A stretch of DNA of 64,000 nt from Mesostigma viride. Taxonomy: Eukaryota > Streptophyta > Mesostigmatophyceae > Mesostigmatales > Mesostigmataceae. Below the pieces are notes generated by a model. The model saw nothing but the letters and a program-made list of their open reading frames with translations. It did not search any database and was not told where the DNA came from. The stretch spans positions 931,395 through 995,394 of the forward strand of contig RPFO01000016.1 of NCBI GenBank assembly GCA_009746045.1, in the 5' to 3' direction. Positions 12,801-21,449 of the stretch are shown here, piece by piece. A program made the translations under genes and the position numbers. Positions within the stretch are counted from its first letter, which is position 1. The number at the start of each line of letters is the position of its first letter.

Positions 12801-13807
12801 ACATTCTGATGGGTCATAGAGGACAACGAGCCCCCCCCCGTGGACAACGAGTCTAATTAATTAATTAATTAATGGCACACATTCTGATGGGCACGTGGCA
12901 CGCGCGATCCCAGTACCTGCCTATAGGCTGCAGCATGGTAAGGCAGCATAAAATGGTAAGTACTTGCGTGCCATGCACAAGGGCATGCCACGGAGCACTA
13001 TGCCAATGTCATTTTTTAATATCACAGGCTGCATGCACTAACTGTTAGGCTGCTTCGGGCGATCGGGGCATGTGGGACAGCGTTGACATGACAGTGTTTG
13101 CCATGCATCATGCATGCTGCGGATGATCTGGTACAATGACCTAATCAGTTAATTGACAAACCCTACATCCTAAAACAGTGAAGCGTAGACCTAAGCGAGA
13201 CCCCCCCCCCCCGCCCCCAGCCCCCCTCTTACGACCAGTTGCCCCTCTGATGAAGTCTCGGGTTGCTGTGCTTGTGGAGGATCATAATATCGCATATGAC
13301 AGCCTATGTCGCTACATCGGTGAGATGCCTTCCTAACCAGATGCCCCCCACTAGAAATAGGGTGACCCCCACTAGTGTGACTATGACTATGATAGGGTGT
13401 CTGTGGGGTCAGCTTTCTTGGGAGGGACGCAGCCTCCAACCACGAGCTCCGTCTTGGTTTGCTGCGCGTGCCCCGGATAATTGCATATGACGAGCTAGGC
13501 CACTCGTATGTGACCCTCGCACCCCCATAGTTTTATTTCTTAACGTGACCCTACTTTTTTAAGTGACCATAATCTTTTTTTAATTGTATCATATGCCATG
13601 GCCCGGATTTTCCAAACTTGAGGCCTGCGCTGGCTGTCTCTTGATGTGCCCGTCTGACCACGCCTCGGTTTGCTGCTGTCCATACTTTTGATTTCTGGCC
13701 TGCGCTGCCTTTCTCATTGATACATGCGCCACACACGCAGCCCGCAGCACCCCAAGCCTGTCTTTGACATGATTGGCGACTACTTGATCGGCAAGCTTGC
13801 GGATTAA
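773..13807 (+). CDS. Cytochrome b5 heme-binding domain protein (CB5-like), three visible exons, 5' end missing
   Basis: Splicing 773-853, 11881-11975 and 13741-13807 gives one continuous frame of 80 codons plus TAA. The protein runs FTEDEVAKHDS..DAWLIINRK / VYNVTPYVETHPGGVEAILR..STEGFHG / PQHPKPVFDMIGDYLIGKL. HPGG carries the first axial heme histidine and GPQH fits the second. The STEGFHGPQH ending is like plant CB5-like proteins (CB5LP type), small membrane-bound electron carriers. All junctions fit: TTTTCAG acceptor and AAG|GTGAGG donor, CATCCAG acceptor and ATGG|GTGGGT donor, CACACGCAG acceptor; phases 0 and 2 join cleanly. Introns are 11,027 and 1,765 nt. The N-terminal anchor and start codon are not identified. 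A hydrophobic stretch near 451-545 is a possible anchor exon, but no convincing donor follows it. Electron transfer is inferred from the family. Confidence 0.88.
1113..3766. repeat. C-rich minisatellite, CCCC(C)TTG units, in cytochrome b5-like intron
   Basis: About 2.65 kb of 7- and 8-bp units (CCCCTTG, CCCCCTTG) with CCCCCTGG and CCCCTCG variants clustered near 1770-2290 and 3470-3766. These two variant clusters suggest an internal block duplication. The opposite strand has regularly spaced G4-G5 runs and should be able to form G-quadruplexes. It opens frames on both strands that are not genes. Confidence 0.95.
3822..11730. repeat. 37-bp satellite, about 213 tandem copies, with higher-order structure
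   Basis: The unit reads ACCGACCGCTACTGTGTCC + GTGTCCTGCTCATCAACC, 37 bp. Because 37 is not a multiple of 3 and the unit has no stop in any plus frame, all three plus frames stay open, each with a 37-residue period. Variants (CCACGTCC, CCACGTCG, TCGGTGTCC, CAACGACC, CCCACGACC) recur in the same order about 2.77-2.81 kb apart (4026 and 6800; 6560 and 9372), so blocks of about 75 units were amplified. A few units have lost one base (near 5136 and 8614). Confidence 0.97.
11881..11975 (+). CDS. Cytochrome b5-like gene, heme-ligand exon (HPGG)
   Basis: 95 nt beginning VYNVTPYVETHPGG and ending in phase 2 at CAT GG. The upstream acceptor follows a long pyrimidine-rich stretch just beyond the 37-bp satellite. 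The exon is GC-rich, unlike the intron around it. Confidence 0.9.
11966..12180 (+). repeat. Tandem copies of the exon-2 donor region
   Basis: The exon end and donor (TTCCATGGGTGGG, then TTAGTTTTATGGGCATG) are followed by two more copies at 12064 and 12129 reading GGCTTCCATGGGTAGGCGG. Each copy recreates a GT donor after CATGG. Spacing is about 98 and 65 bp. Confidence 0.75.
12814..12873 (+). mobile_element. 60-bp 5'-truncated LINE tail with 18-bp target duplication
   Basis: The insert TCATAGAGGACAACGAG...GAGTC followed by a TAAT-type tail is flanked by perfect direct repeats GGCACACATTCTGATGGG at 12796-12813 and 12874-12891. It shares AGAGGACAACGAGCCCCC with the LINE 3' coding ends at 15585-15600 and 44515-44545. 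It lies in intron 2 of the cytochrome b5-like gene. Confidence 0.85.
13741..13807 (+). CDS. Cytochrome b5-like gene, last coding exon
   Basis: The first base completes the glycine codon GG|C, followed by PQHPKPVFDMIGDYLIGKLAD and TAA at 13805-13807. The end of this exon is the first unit of a 20-bp tandem repeat, so the stop codon lies inside the repeat. Confidence 0.88.
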
Positions 13808-13896
13808 TGCTGGCGGTTGCGGATTAATGCCGGCGGTTGCGGATTAATGCCGGCGGTTGCGGATTAATGCCGGCGGTTGCGGATTAACTGCCGCGG
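13793..13896 (+). repeat. 20-bp tandem repeat overlapping the stop codon
   Basis: About five units of GGCGGTTGCGGATTAATGCC; the first, diverged unit contains the TAA stop of the cytochrome b5-like gene. The repeat continues into the 3' UTR. Confidence 0.85.
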
Positions 13897-14439
13897 CGAT
13901 GGCACGCAGTTGCGCTGAGGGGCATCGGCCAACCTCCTTCATGTTGAGTGCGACGACGATGGCGGTATTGCTGGACGGATGACGTCCCGTCTCCTGCATC
14001 GGCGTTGAAGCCTGGTAGCACGGGATTCTGCTCGGCAAGGGCGAGGGTGACCCCCGGCTTGGGGTCGCCTGGCAGCGATAGCGTGGTTGGCGTTTGCATT
14101 ACAGCATGGTAGCAAGGGATTGGCATTAGCATGGTACCTATCCCTGGTCGCCCTAGGCCGGCAACAAGTATACATCAACGACACCGTGCACACATATCCA
14201 TGAGACTGCCTGTGCACATAGGCCTGAAAACCGAAATCCTTAAAGGTCCGGCTTTATGCGCATATCTATTGGCACGCAAGCGAGCCCTTGAATTATCTGG
14301 AAGTGCAGGTGCCCAAGGTTGGACTTGCGTATTGGAAAATGGCACAGACCGGCATGGTAGCGACTACAGATGAATATGGAACTTGGCGGACTGGATGGGA
14401 TGCTAATGACCAGTGCGCATCCAGTCCGCAACTTTGCAG

Positions 14440-14617
14440 AGCTGCTGGAATACATGGTGGTGTGCACAGGTGCACCTCAGTTGTGCACCCCAAGTAGGTG
14501 GCAGTTTACACCCACCACCTGCAGGTTGTCCCTAGAATGTATTAAAAACCATACGCCCCTTCTCAGGGATATGTGTTACATATCCTCCCCTCAGAGGTAT
14601 GTTCATAATTAATTAAT
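14440..14617 (+). mobile_element. LINE 3' tail (family with ...TCCCAACGGAGTTATGTT end)
   Basis: The segment ending GCCCCTTCTCAGGGATATGT..TATGTT followed by an AATTAATTAATTAG tail recurs at 45430-45563 and 52640-52800 in the same orientation. Only the 3' end is present. The family name is not known to me. Confidence 0.6.
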
Positions 14618-15060
14618 TAGACTCGTGCCCCCGTTGGGGAGTCACGGAGCATTAAACCCGATGGATGGATGGATGGATGGATGGATGGATGGATGGACGG
14701 ACGGACGGACGGACGGACGGACGGACGGACGGACGGACGGACGGACGGACGGACGGACGGACGGACGGACGGACGGACGGACGGACGGACGGACGGACGG
14801 ACGGACGGACGGACGGACGGACGGACGGACGGACGGACGGACGGACGGACGGACGGACGGACGGACGGACGGACGGACGGACGGACGGACGGACGGACGG
14901 ACGGACGGACGGACGGACGGATGGATGGATGGATGGATGGATGGATGGATGGATGGATGGATGGATGGATGGATGGATGGATGGATGGATGGATGGATGG
15001 ATGGATGGATGGGTGCAAACAGTCCTACCGGTCTAATCTACCTACAACATCTATCTACAA
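14618..15060 (-). mobile_element. LINE 3' UTR fragment with expanded GGAT/GGAC microsatellite
   Basis: Read on the minus strand it ends ...CTCCCCAACGGGGGCACGAGTC with a TTAATTAATT tail. The same end occurs at 15104, 15767, 44300 and 49560. The internal microsatellite is bounded by ACCCG and GGGTGCAAACAGTCCTACCG, as in the other copies. Confidence 0.7.
14660..15012. repeat. (GGAT)n-(GGAC)n-(GGAT)n microsatellite, about 88 units
   Basis: Roughly 9 GGAT, 56 GGAC and 23 GGAT units in perfect phase. It opens repetitive DGWM/GRTD frames that are not genes. Confidence 0.97.
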
Positions 15061-15103
15061 CTGACATCGATCTACAACAACTAGTCTAATTAATTAATAT
15101 ATA

Positions 15104-15605
15104 GACTCGTGCTCCCGTTGGGGAGTCACGGAGCATTAACCCCGATGGATGGATGGATGGATGGATGGATGGATGGATGGATGGATGGATGGATGGATGG
15201 ATGGATGGATGGATGGATGGATGGATGGATGGATGGATGGATGGATGGATGGATGGATGGATGGATGGATGGATGGATGGATGGATGGATGGATGGATGG
15301 ATGGATGGATGGATGGATGGATGGATGGATGGATGGATGGATGGATGGATGGATGGATGGATGGATGGATGGATGGATGGATGGATGGATGGATGGATGG
15401 ATGGATGGGTGCAAACAGTCCTACCGGTCTAATCTATCGATATACATCAGCTACCTACAACATCTATCTAACAGCATTACTAACTACAACATCTATCTAA
15501 ACAGCATCACGCTGCCCTAGGGGAGCTGTCTGGCGTGCCTCCCGCGGGTTTGCACACGCGGGCGCTTCCCCAGAGGGGGGGGCTCGTTGTCCTCTATGAC
15601 CTGGG
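15104..15605 (-). mobile_element. LINE 3' end with C-terminal coding remnant and GGAT microsatellite
   Basis: Same minus-strand 3' end as 14618-15060. It extends upstream through GTGCAAACAGTCCTACCGG into the segment around 15510-15605, whose minus strand matches the C-terminal coding end of the LINE copy at 44460-44600 (KWAQVIEDNEPP). It breaks off near 15610, where a Penelope-like tail fragment (AGGAGACAACCAGCGCAGG, about 15616-15634) is joined. Confidence 0.7.
15144..15408. repeat. (GGAT)n microsatellite, about 66 units
   Basis: A pure tetranucleotide run inside a LINE 3' UTR. The equivalent place in the copy at 44341 has only about four units. Confidence 0.97.
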
Positions 15606-15766
15606 CCCACTTGCCAAGGAGACAACCAGCGCAGGCCAGAAATCGGAGACGTCCACTGTATCTTAATGAATTGGGGAATTCAGTGCTCCGTGGCCCCCCA
15701 ATGGGGACACGAGACTAATTAGTTAATCGCACTTCCTGCATGTTTGATTAATTAATTAATGAATCA

Positions 15767-16190
15767 AACTCGTGCTCCCGTTGGGGAGTCACGGAGCACC
15801 GAAGTGCTTTTAATCCCTGTGTGTGCACTACAGGAGAAAGGGCAGAAACCCCCAGTCTCCTTCATGCCGAAGGCATGCCACAGCTGCACTCGGGCAGCTA
15901 AACGGACACGCTAACGATCCGGCAATCTGTGGGTGCAATAAGACCCATGTGAGCATGGCATAACAAGGAGCGTGGGCGAGTAAACTGATCATAGCCAAGA
16001 CGTAGGGCATATGGCTGTACAAGGACGAAGCTAAGGCTACTTGGCTGGTTGTGTACCGTGCGTTAGCGGTGCACGTGACTAGGTATGTTGGCACGGCTAG
16101 GCAAACGTTCTAAGCATGGCTGTCGTAGCGGCAGTGCCTACCAGTGGCTATACAAGCTAGGGCTATTAGCTGTCTAGCCCGCGGGGGGCG
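15767..16190 (-). mobile_element. LINE 3' UTR copy, same family as the 49.5-51.4 kb element
   Basis: Starts (minus-strand 3' end) with ACTCGTGCTCCCGTTGGGG next to a TTAATTAATTAAT tail and stays alignable with 49560-50005 (CTTCATGCC(G/A)AAGGCATGCC, GACCCATGTGAGCAT) up to CTAGCCCGC..GGGGGCGTCCAC. Only untranslated sequence is kept. 16191-16439 shows nothing recognisable. Confidence 0.7.
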
Positions 16191-16439
16191 TCCACGCATG
16201 TTTGATGCTGCACTAGAAATTTGAGAACATAATTTTGCAGTTTATGAGCTCAAAACCGCACCAGTCACGAATTCATAATGCCCAGGAGGAATAGGTCAAC
16301 GAAACAAAACTGCACGAGACAACCTGCACGTCACCAACTGCCCTCGATCCTACCTGGTTGCCTTGTTTCTCACACCTAACGTGACAAAACTGACACATTG
16401 AAGCTCGAAGCAAAAACTGACCAACAGAACTTTGTGAGA

Positions 16440-18765
16440 CCTAGAATGAGGAATTCCTACCTCAAAAAAAGTTGTATCAGCTGTATGAGGGTGCGACCTC
16501 GCAGGCTCATGTCCCGAGCATCAACCGACAGGACTTCAATGTGTGATATGAACTTTATGATTGTACACACCTGACAGGCATCTGCCCATCACGTAGCCAA
16601 TGTATGGCGACAGGTCCATGATGACCTGGCCTGCCTTTGGGGGTCTTCACCTCTGGCTGGCGGCCAGGCATATATCCTCGCAAAGTATCATGACAGGCAC
16701 GCAAGCACTCATTAAGCTAACGCCCAAACATAAAATAAAATGAACTGTGAAGTGGGTGGCAGGCTCTCCGAACGGACGCACGCGCATAGTGGTTGAAAAG
16801 AATGAAAGAATGAATATTGATGGTCCTCAGGGCATGCTGCATGCTTGTGAACATAAGTGCCGACTTGGGATGACCGCCTCCCAGCGCAAATTTATACATC
16901 TTTTGTCCGCATCTCTTCCACCTATCTATCTTTGTCCGCCTCGCGTCCATGGGCGGGGAAATCTTCTTTGGTCGTGACCATATCCCAGCCTTTTGGCTGT
17001 GCGTCATTTGAAGTTATGATTCCATGGCCGTGTCAAAGTTTGCTTCGGTGGCCTGCCGACAAATATTCCACGCCGAATCCAAATATTCAACCATAAAGTA
17101 TACAGTAATCCTTGCTACTGCTGCCTCAAGGAGGGGTTTTGGTCAGGGTCCCTGCACATCTCGCCTGCACTTGATCCACCCTTCAAGGCATTGCCTTGCG
17201 ACGAGGTAACGCCTGCAGGGTGCACGGGGCAGCTCTGGCGCGGCGGCTCGTGATGGGGCGGCCCACCCTTGACCTTCATGTCCACATTCCGCTGAATTTG
17301 GACGCCCGACTTCTGGCGACCGCAAATACACCGGCTTGCTGCCCAGTTGGCCATGACCGCCTGGGGGCTTCGCCAGGGGGGTACCCACATCCCCTCCTGG
17401 CGCAGCGATTGCGACATGGCGGCCACGACAAATCGAACCAGCTGCATGAGCCTAGCCAGTGACCCCACGAACACACGCGGCAGGCTGTCCAATAGGATAC
17501 GGTACTCCTTGGATGGCCGGGCGACCTCAAAGTGGAGCCGTAGGGCCAGCTCGACAAGGATCACGTCCTCAAAGGGGGCCTGCGTGGACAGCGACGCGCA
17601 GACCTCGAGGAATACGTGCTTGTGGGCGCCCAGGCAGAAGCAGGCGCCCTCGGTCTCGCACACACGCACGCGGTAGCCTTTTGACTCAGATAGCTCACGT
17701 GCCAGGTGCTTGTAGTCAACGGATAGTGGGTCGGGCTGGCAGGACAGCAGCTGTCCCACGTCGTCTCGCAGCTGCGGGGAGTTGAAATTAAGATCAGCAC
17801 AAGGTGGTAGCAGAAGGAGTTAGAGGAAGGGGATTTATGTACCAGGGGTTAGCAGAAGCTGTTAAAGGGGGGCTGATGTGTAGGAATGGGTGTAGTCAGG
17901 CAGGAAGGGTGGATCCACGTGGCTTTGACTCGAGGCACTGATATAAACTGCTACGCGCTTGACGTCAGAAAAAAGGAGTCAGGGTATCGTGGCTATCGTG
18001 ATGTCAATCAGAAGAAACGGCGACGCAGAACCAACGCTATGCTTGGTGACGCACATGACCTGAAGACGCAAAGACGCACTCGTTCTGGTAACTCTGACCT
18101 GAGGACCCACGGCTTACCTCGGCACATAGGCGGTTCTGGGGAGCGAACATGCTCATGAGCATGGCCTTTTTATTACAAATTTCACAGCCTTCGTCAGGTC
18201 CATGCTGCCCATGTGCCCGAGACGCATCCGCGGCCTCATCGAAAAGGTCTTCGAAAGCAAACTCGGTCGGGCTACTCCCGCTGACGAGGTTTACCGCGCA
18301 GGAACGCGAGGTATGCCGTTCTTCGTTGCGAGTACCCTCTAACAGCCTGGCTCCCCTTGCCGACGCCCAGCTGGAATGAAACATCGGCACGTGATTCACA
18401 GCCGGCCATTGGCGCACATTATTGGGGGACCGCGGCTCGTGGGACTGCCCACTGTGGAAGCCAGCTACACGCAGCATCTTGAAGGATTGTTCGTGGGATG
18501 CAAAATATGTTCCTGTTATGCAAAAAGAAGGATAAATGTTGCGTTGTCAAGGCGAGGATGCCCGCCTGCACTGTAGTATGCCCGCCTGCACCTCGTTTTG
18601 CCGTCGATCCACGGCGGACAACGCGTGAGGAGATCTCCATCGACCCACAACGCCAATTGCCAGGACACCTCCGGTTTTGCGTCGTGTGTCCGGACCATTA
18701 GGCCGAGCTGGCGGGCAGTTTAATGCACAGCGCAATTTCAGTTGTTGCTACTTGGAAACCGAGAT
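16440..18765. repeat. Segmental duplication, copy 1 (DUF506 gene)
   Basis: Near-identical to 21450-23938 from GAATTC(C/A)CACCTC through the gene. The copies differ by point changes and small indels. Copy 1 lacks about 210 bp present in copy 2 at 23495-23706. Sequence 3' of the genes (16440-17110) holds no recognised gene. Confidence 0.9.
17115..18477 (-). CDS. DUF506 / PDDEXK-like family protein, copy 1
   Basis: Two exons on the minus strand, 18477-18118 and 17771-17115, give 338 residues. The donor is GAG|GTAAGC, the acceptor CCCCGCAG|CTG, both in phase 0; the intron is 346 nt. Exon 1 has an acidic stretch (TEFAFEDLFDEA) and a CEIC pair. Exon 2 has the conserved DUF506 core: GYRVRVCETEG, FEDVILVELALRLHFEVAR, YRILLDSLPRVFVGSLARL and the C-terminal MWVPPWRSPQAVMANW. 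DUF506 (PF04720) is a plant and algal family with a predicted nuclease-like fold; its catalytic role is unproven, so no reaction is assigned. The ATG chosen is the first in frame; an upstream exon is possible. The last ~70 residues after MANWAAS are not family-conserved and may include unrecognised splicing. Confidence 0.78.
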
Positions 18766-18825
18766 AGTATCCCTACATGTAAAGACGTCTTCGTAGACAC
18801 TGATGTAAGAGGAACCGCAGGATAA

Positions 18826-20282
18826 ATACGGCTCCGTTAGTGGGTAAGCCCTTCGCTACTGTGCTGGATTGCCGCAGGGTGCTGAGCGCAGCACGCGCTT
18901 GCCACGCAGGAACATAGCGTTTTGCAACGTAGCGCGTAGAAAACTGTTGCAGTCATTTCACAGAAATTTGGTGCGGATGACAGCGGATCTCTGCATGAAA
19001 AAGCACACAGAGCATATCTGATCTGGCGGCCTGCTGGCGGAGCCAATTTTCGGAAGAACCGTTAGGTTCGCCAGAATTGGCGAAGCTTATAAGGCCGTAC
19101 GGTACACGTGAGAAAACATAGGAATAGGGGATGAAAATCCGTCAATCCATCCATCCATACATACATCCATCCATCCATACATACATACATTTGCAAGCAG
19201 AAGGGTGAGGTTCTTCCGAAAATTGGCTCCGCCGTAGAGTTTCAACGGGCAAGTTGCAAACACGCACGTTACCGGCTTGACTATATCACCTATCACACTA
19301 CACACAGTTGGTAACCGACTGAACCAGCTGGTCCGGCGATACGTGGTCATACCTCTTCACCTAACGATATTCCTATTGGTCAATAAAAAATACCCATTTA
19401 CCCGGAAAAAGCACGCAGAGCGGGATATTGCTCCCATTCGCAACGCGGCGCTGAAAGTACCTTCCCGCATTCGACGCAAGCCCGCTGCAGTGGTGGTACT
19501 GGGCTACTGGCTGCCTTCCTAAATGTATCTAGGTAGTCGGGTTCAGTTTGGCGTCTTGCGCAGGAAATTACCGACATGTATTATCTGCTCAATCAAATGG
19601 GCGTAATCATTGTAAGTGGGCATATCGTATCAGTTATTACTGTGTGATTATTGAGTCGGTCGAATTTCTAACAATAGTCGATTCCGTGCTAGCATGATAA
19701 GAAAGTCAAATCGTTTTCAAACCGACACGCCGTGACTGGACGGGCCGGTGCACGTGCGCCGGTCAGTGGCCGACTTCAGCACTCACGTCCCCGTCCTCCT
19801 CGCTCATCATTCGGTCGATCGTCGGTGCTGGTCTTCAGTTAGACTCTGATAAGCTTGCAGAGGTCGGTTGAATAGCTGCTCAAGAACGTCCACTTTGAGC
19901 CGCGATCAATGCCGGCACGTGAGAGCTCCTGGCCGGCTGGGGTTAGCAAGGCAGGCGCCAACCTGAGCCAGGCCTTCTGATCTTGTATATATACGCTAAA
20001 ACGGCATGTAACTATGCAATGCTAAGATATGCACCTGCAGAGTCATTTGATGGCGAAGTCGAAGTTGCCGGCTGCGAGAGGTGCCCATGTAGCAAAGAGA
20101 ATGGCCGGACGCCATAGCTTGCTCTGATCTTGCAATCGGCATCGCGAAATTACCACCATGTACACAGTCATTCACGTCGTCCGCTCATCCTGTTACGCTC
20201 GATTCAGGTATTAAGTTCGGCGGCCGTCGTCCAGGCGGCGAGCCGAACGGCCTTCAGTTCTTGGCTGTACAGGCCAAACCCG
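18826..20282. repeat. Interspersed repeat (two-copy family), copy 1, left part
   Basis: Begins with TACGGCTCCGTTAGTGGGTAAG. It is collinear with 32455-33155 and, beyond the chromovirus insertion, with 42575-43510. Shared landmarks are CAGAAATTTGGTGCGGATGA, ATAGTCGATTCCGTGC and GCTTGCTCTGATCTTGCA. The copy is interrupted by the Penelope-like insertion at 20283-21244 and continues at 21245-21440. No coding potential was recognised; the element type is unknown. Confidence 0.7.
19036..19233. repeat. 198-bp inverted-repeat (MITE-like) segment
   Basis: A 25-bp sequence starting GGCGGAGCCAATTTTCGG at 19036-19060 recurs as its exact reverse complement at 19209-19233. Between them lies a CATC/CATA microsatellite. 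No clear target duplication flanks it. Confidence 0.6.
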
Positions 20283-20687
20283 TCGGAGGATACTCATTGC
20301 AATTACCTCGATCTTAACATTACCCATAACAAGAAGGGCTGGCGTACGGCTGTCTATGATAAGCGCAAGGATCCTAAATACCAGCAAATTCCTTTTATTC
20401 GTTACCCCGATATTCACAGTCTCCTTTCCCACACAGCAAAATATGGTGTTGTTCTTTCTCAGTTACATCGTTTTTCCCGTCTTTGTTCTTATCGTGTTGA
20501 TTTCATCACGACTCTTGTTGAACTCTTGCAGCGTTTATTGGTCAAAGACTATGACCGAGCCATTATGCTCCGACAAGTCCGATGTTTTTTGCAACGTCAC
20601 CCACATCTGTTCGGTGCTGCCCCTTGGCACAAGCTCTACAAACAGGTCGTGGACCGGCTGGATCGCATAGTATCTCCGCACATCTGA
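20283..20687 (+). pseudogene. Reverse transcriptase C-terminal fragment, Penelope-like candidate
   Basis: The frame begins SEDTHCNYLDLNITHNKKGW at the insertion border and runs for about 134 codons to a stop. YLDLNI, VYDKRKDP, KYGVVLSQLHRFSRLCS and the following LLQRL segment match the region after the YxDD box of reverse transcriptases in the Penelope-like group. The catalytic palm is missing, so this copy cannot be active. Assignment to Penelope-like elements rather than another non-LTR class is from remembered motif patterns and is uncertain; that it is reverse transcriptase is more secure. Confidence 0.6.
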
Positions 20688-21244
20688 ACCCTGTGATGCC
20701 AGATCTCCTTTGCGGCCGTTCCGAGCTTGGCACTGGATTCGTTGTCCACATCGTCGCGTCGCTGCCGCAACACGATGTTTTCTGGCATCCGCGGGCTTTT
20801 GGTTCCCGCCGCACATTTGAAAGTGCTGTCCTCCGGCTTTTTGCCTTTGCACCGTGTGCAGTTCTTGGACGTTTGGAATCATGGCATGGCTAACGTGATG
20901 ACTGACTAGCTAGACCTTTTCAGTGGTTTTCCATTTGCGGGTATTTCCTCGTAAAAGGTGGGAGAGCGATCGCAGCAATGGTGCTCACCACTAGACACTC
21001 CCGGCCAGTTAGGCTAGAAACACACGCCCTGATCAAGCATGCTGTTTCCGGCCCCACCGTCTAGGTCATCTAGTCGCTCCACACGTAAGCCAGCCATAAT
21101 TTCAATGCACAAGGATACACATTTCCATCACCATTCATCTTCATCATCCTGAACGACTCGAAAACGCAGAAAAGATAACGGCAGGCTCGAGCTACCATGG
21201 TCCGGATTCTCCCGATTTCTGGCCTGCGCTGGTTGTCTCTTTGG
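20283..21244 (+). mobile_element. 5'-truncated retroelement with reverse transcriptase C-terminus, 15-bp TSD
   Basis: The 962-bp insert is flanked by TACAGGCCAAACCCG at 20268-20282 and again at 21245-21259. The host repeat is uninterrupted in the related copy at 42575-43510, which supports insertion. The 3' end, GATTTCTGGCCTGCGCTGG..TTGTCTC, recurs as short truncated copies at 24476, 24900 and near 15614. A long TSD and 5' truncation point to target-primed retroposition. Confidence 0.8.
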
Positions 21245-21449
21245 TACAGGCCAAACCCGAACGTCAGTTGTGCATGAGCCTTTTGGGCTGCTTTTAGCGC
21301 CAAGAACTCAGTGTGCTTAGCGCGCTTAAGGTGCGAGTGATTCCGCGCCCAAATGCCACAGGACGCGCCGATACGGTCAACGTGCAGTCAAGGGGCAAGC
21401 TGATTTTGATTAGTAACCTGCACTCAATAGACAACGCATGCTAAGTTGT

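Noticed and set aside
14617-15520. MDGWMDGW / DGRTDGRT proteins and their HPSIHPSI complements
   Set aside because: Translations of the GGAT/GGAC microsatellites in several frames.
16717-17007. Conserved small ORF (MTHSQKAGIWSRPKK) in both DUF506 blocks, also 21658-22023
   Set aside because: It is preserved only because the block is a recent duplication. The two versions differ in length through frame changes and match no family; more likely 3' flank of the gene.
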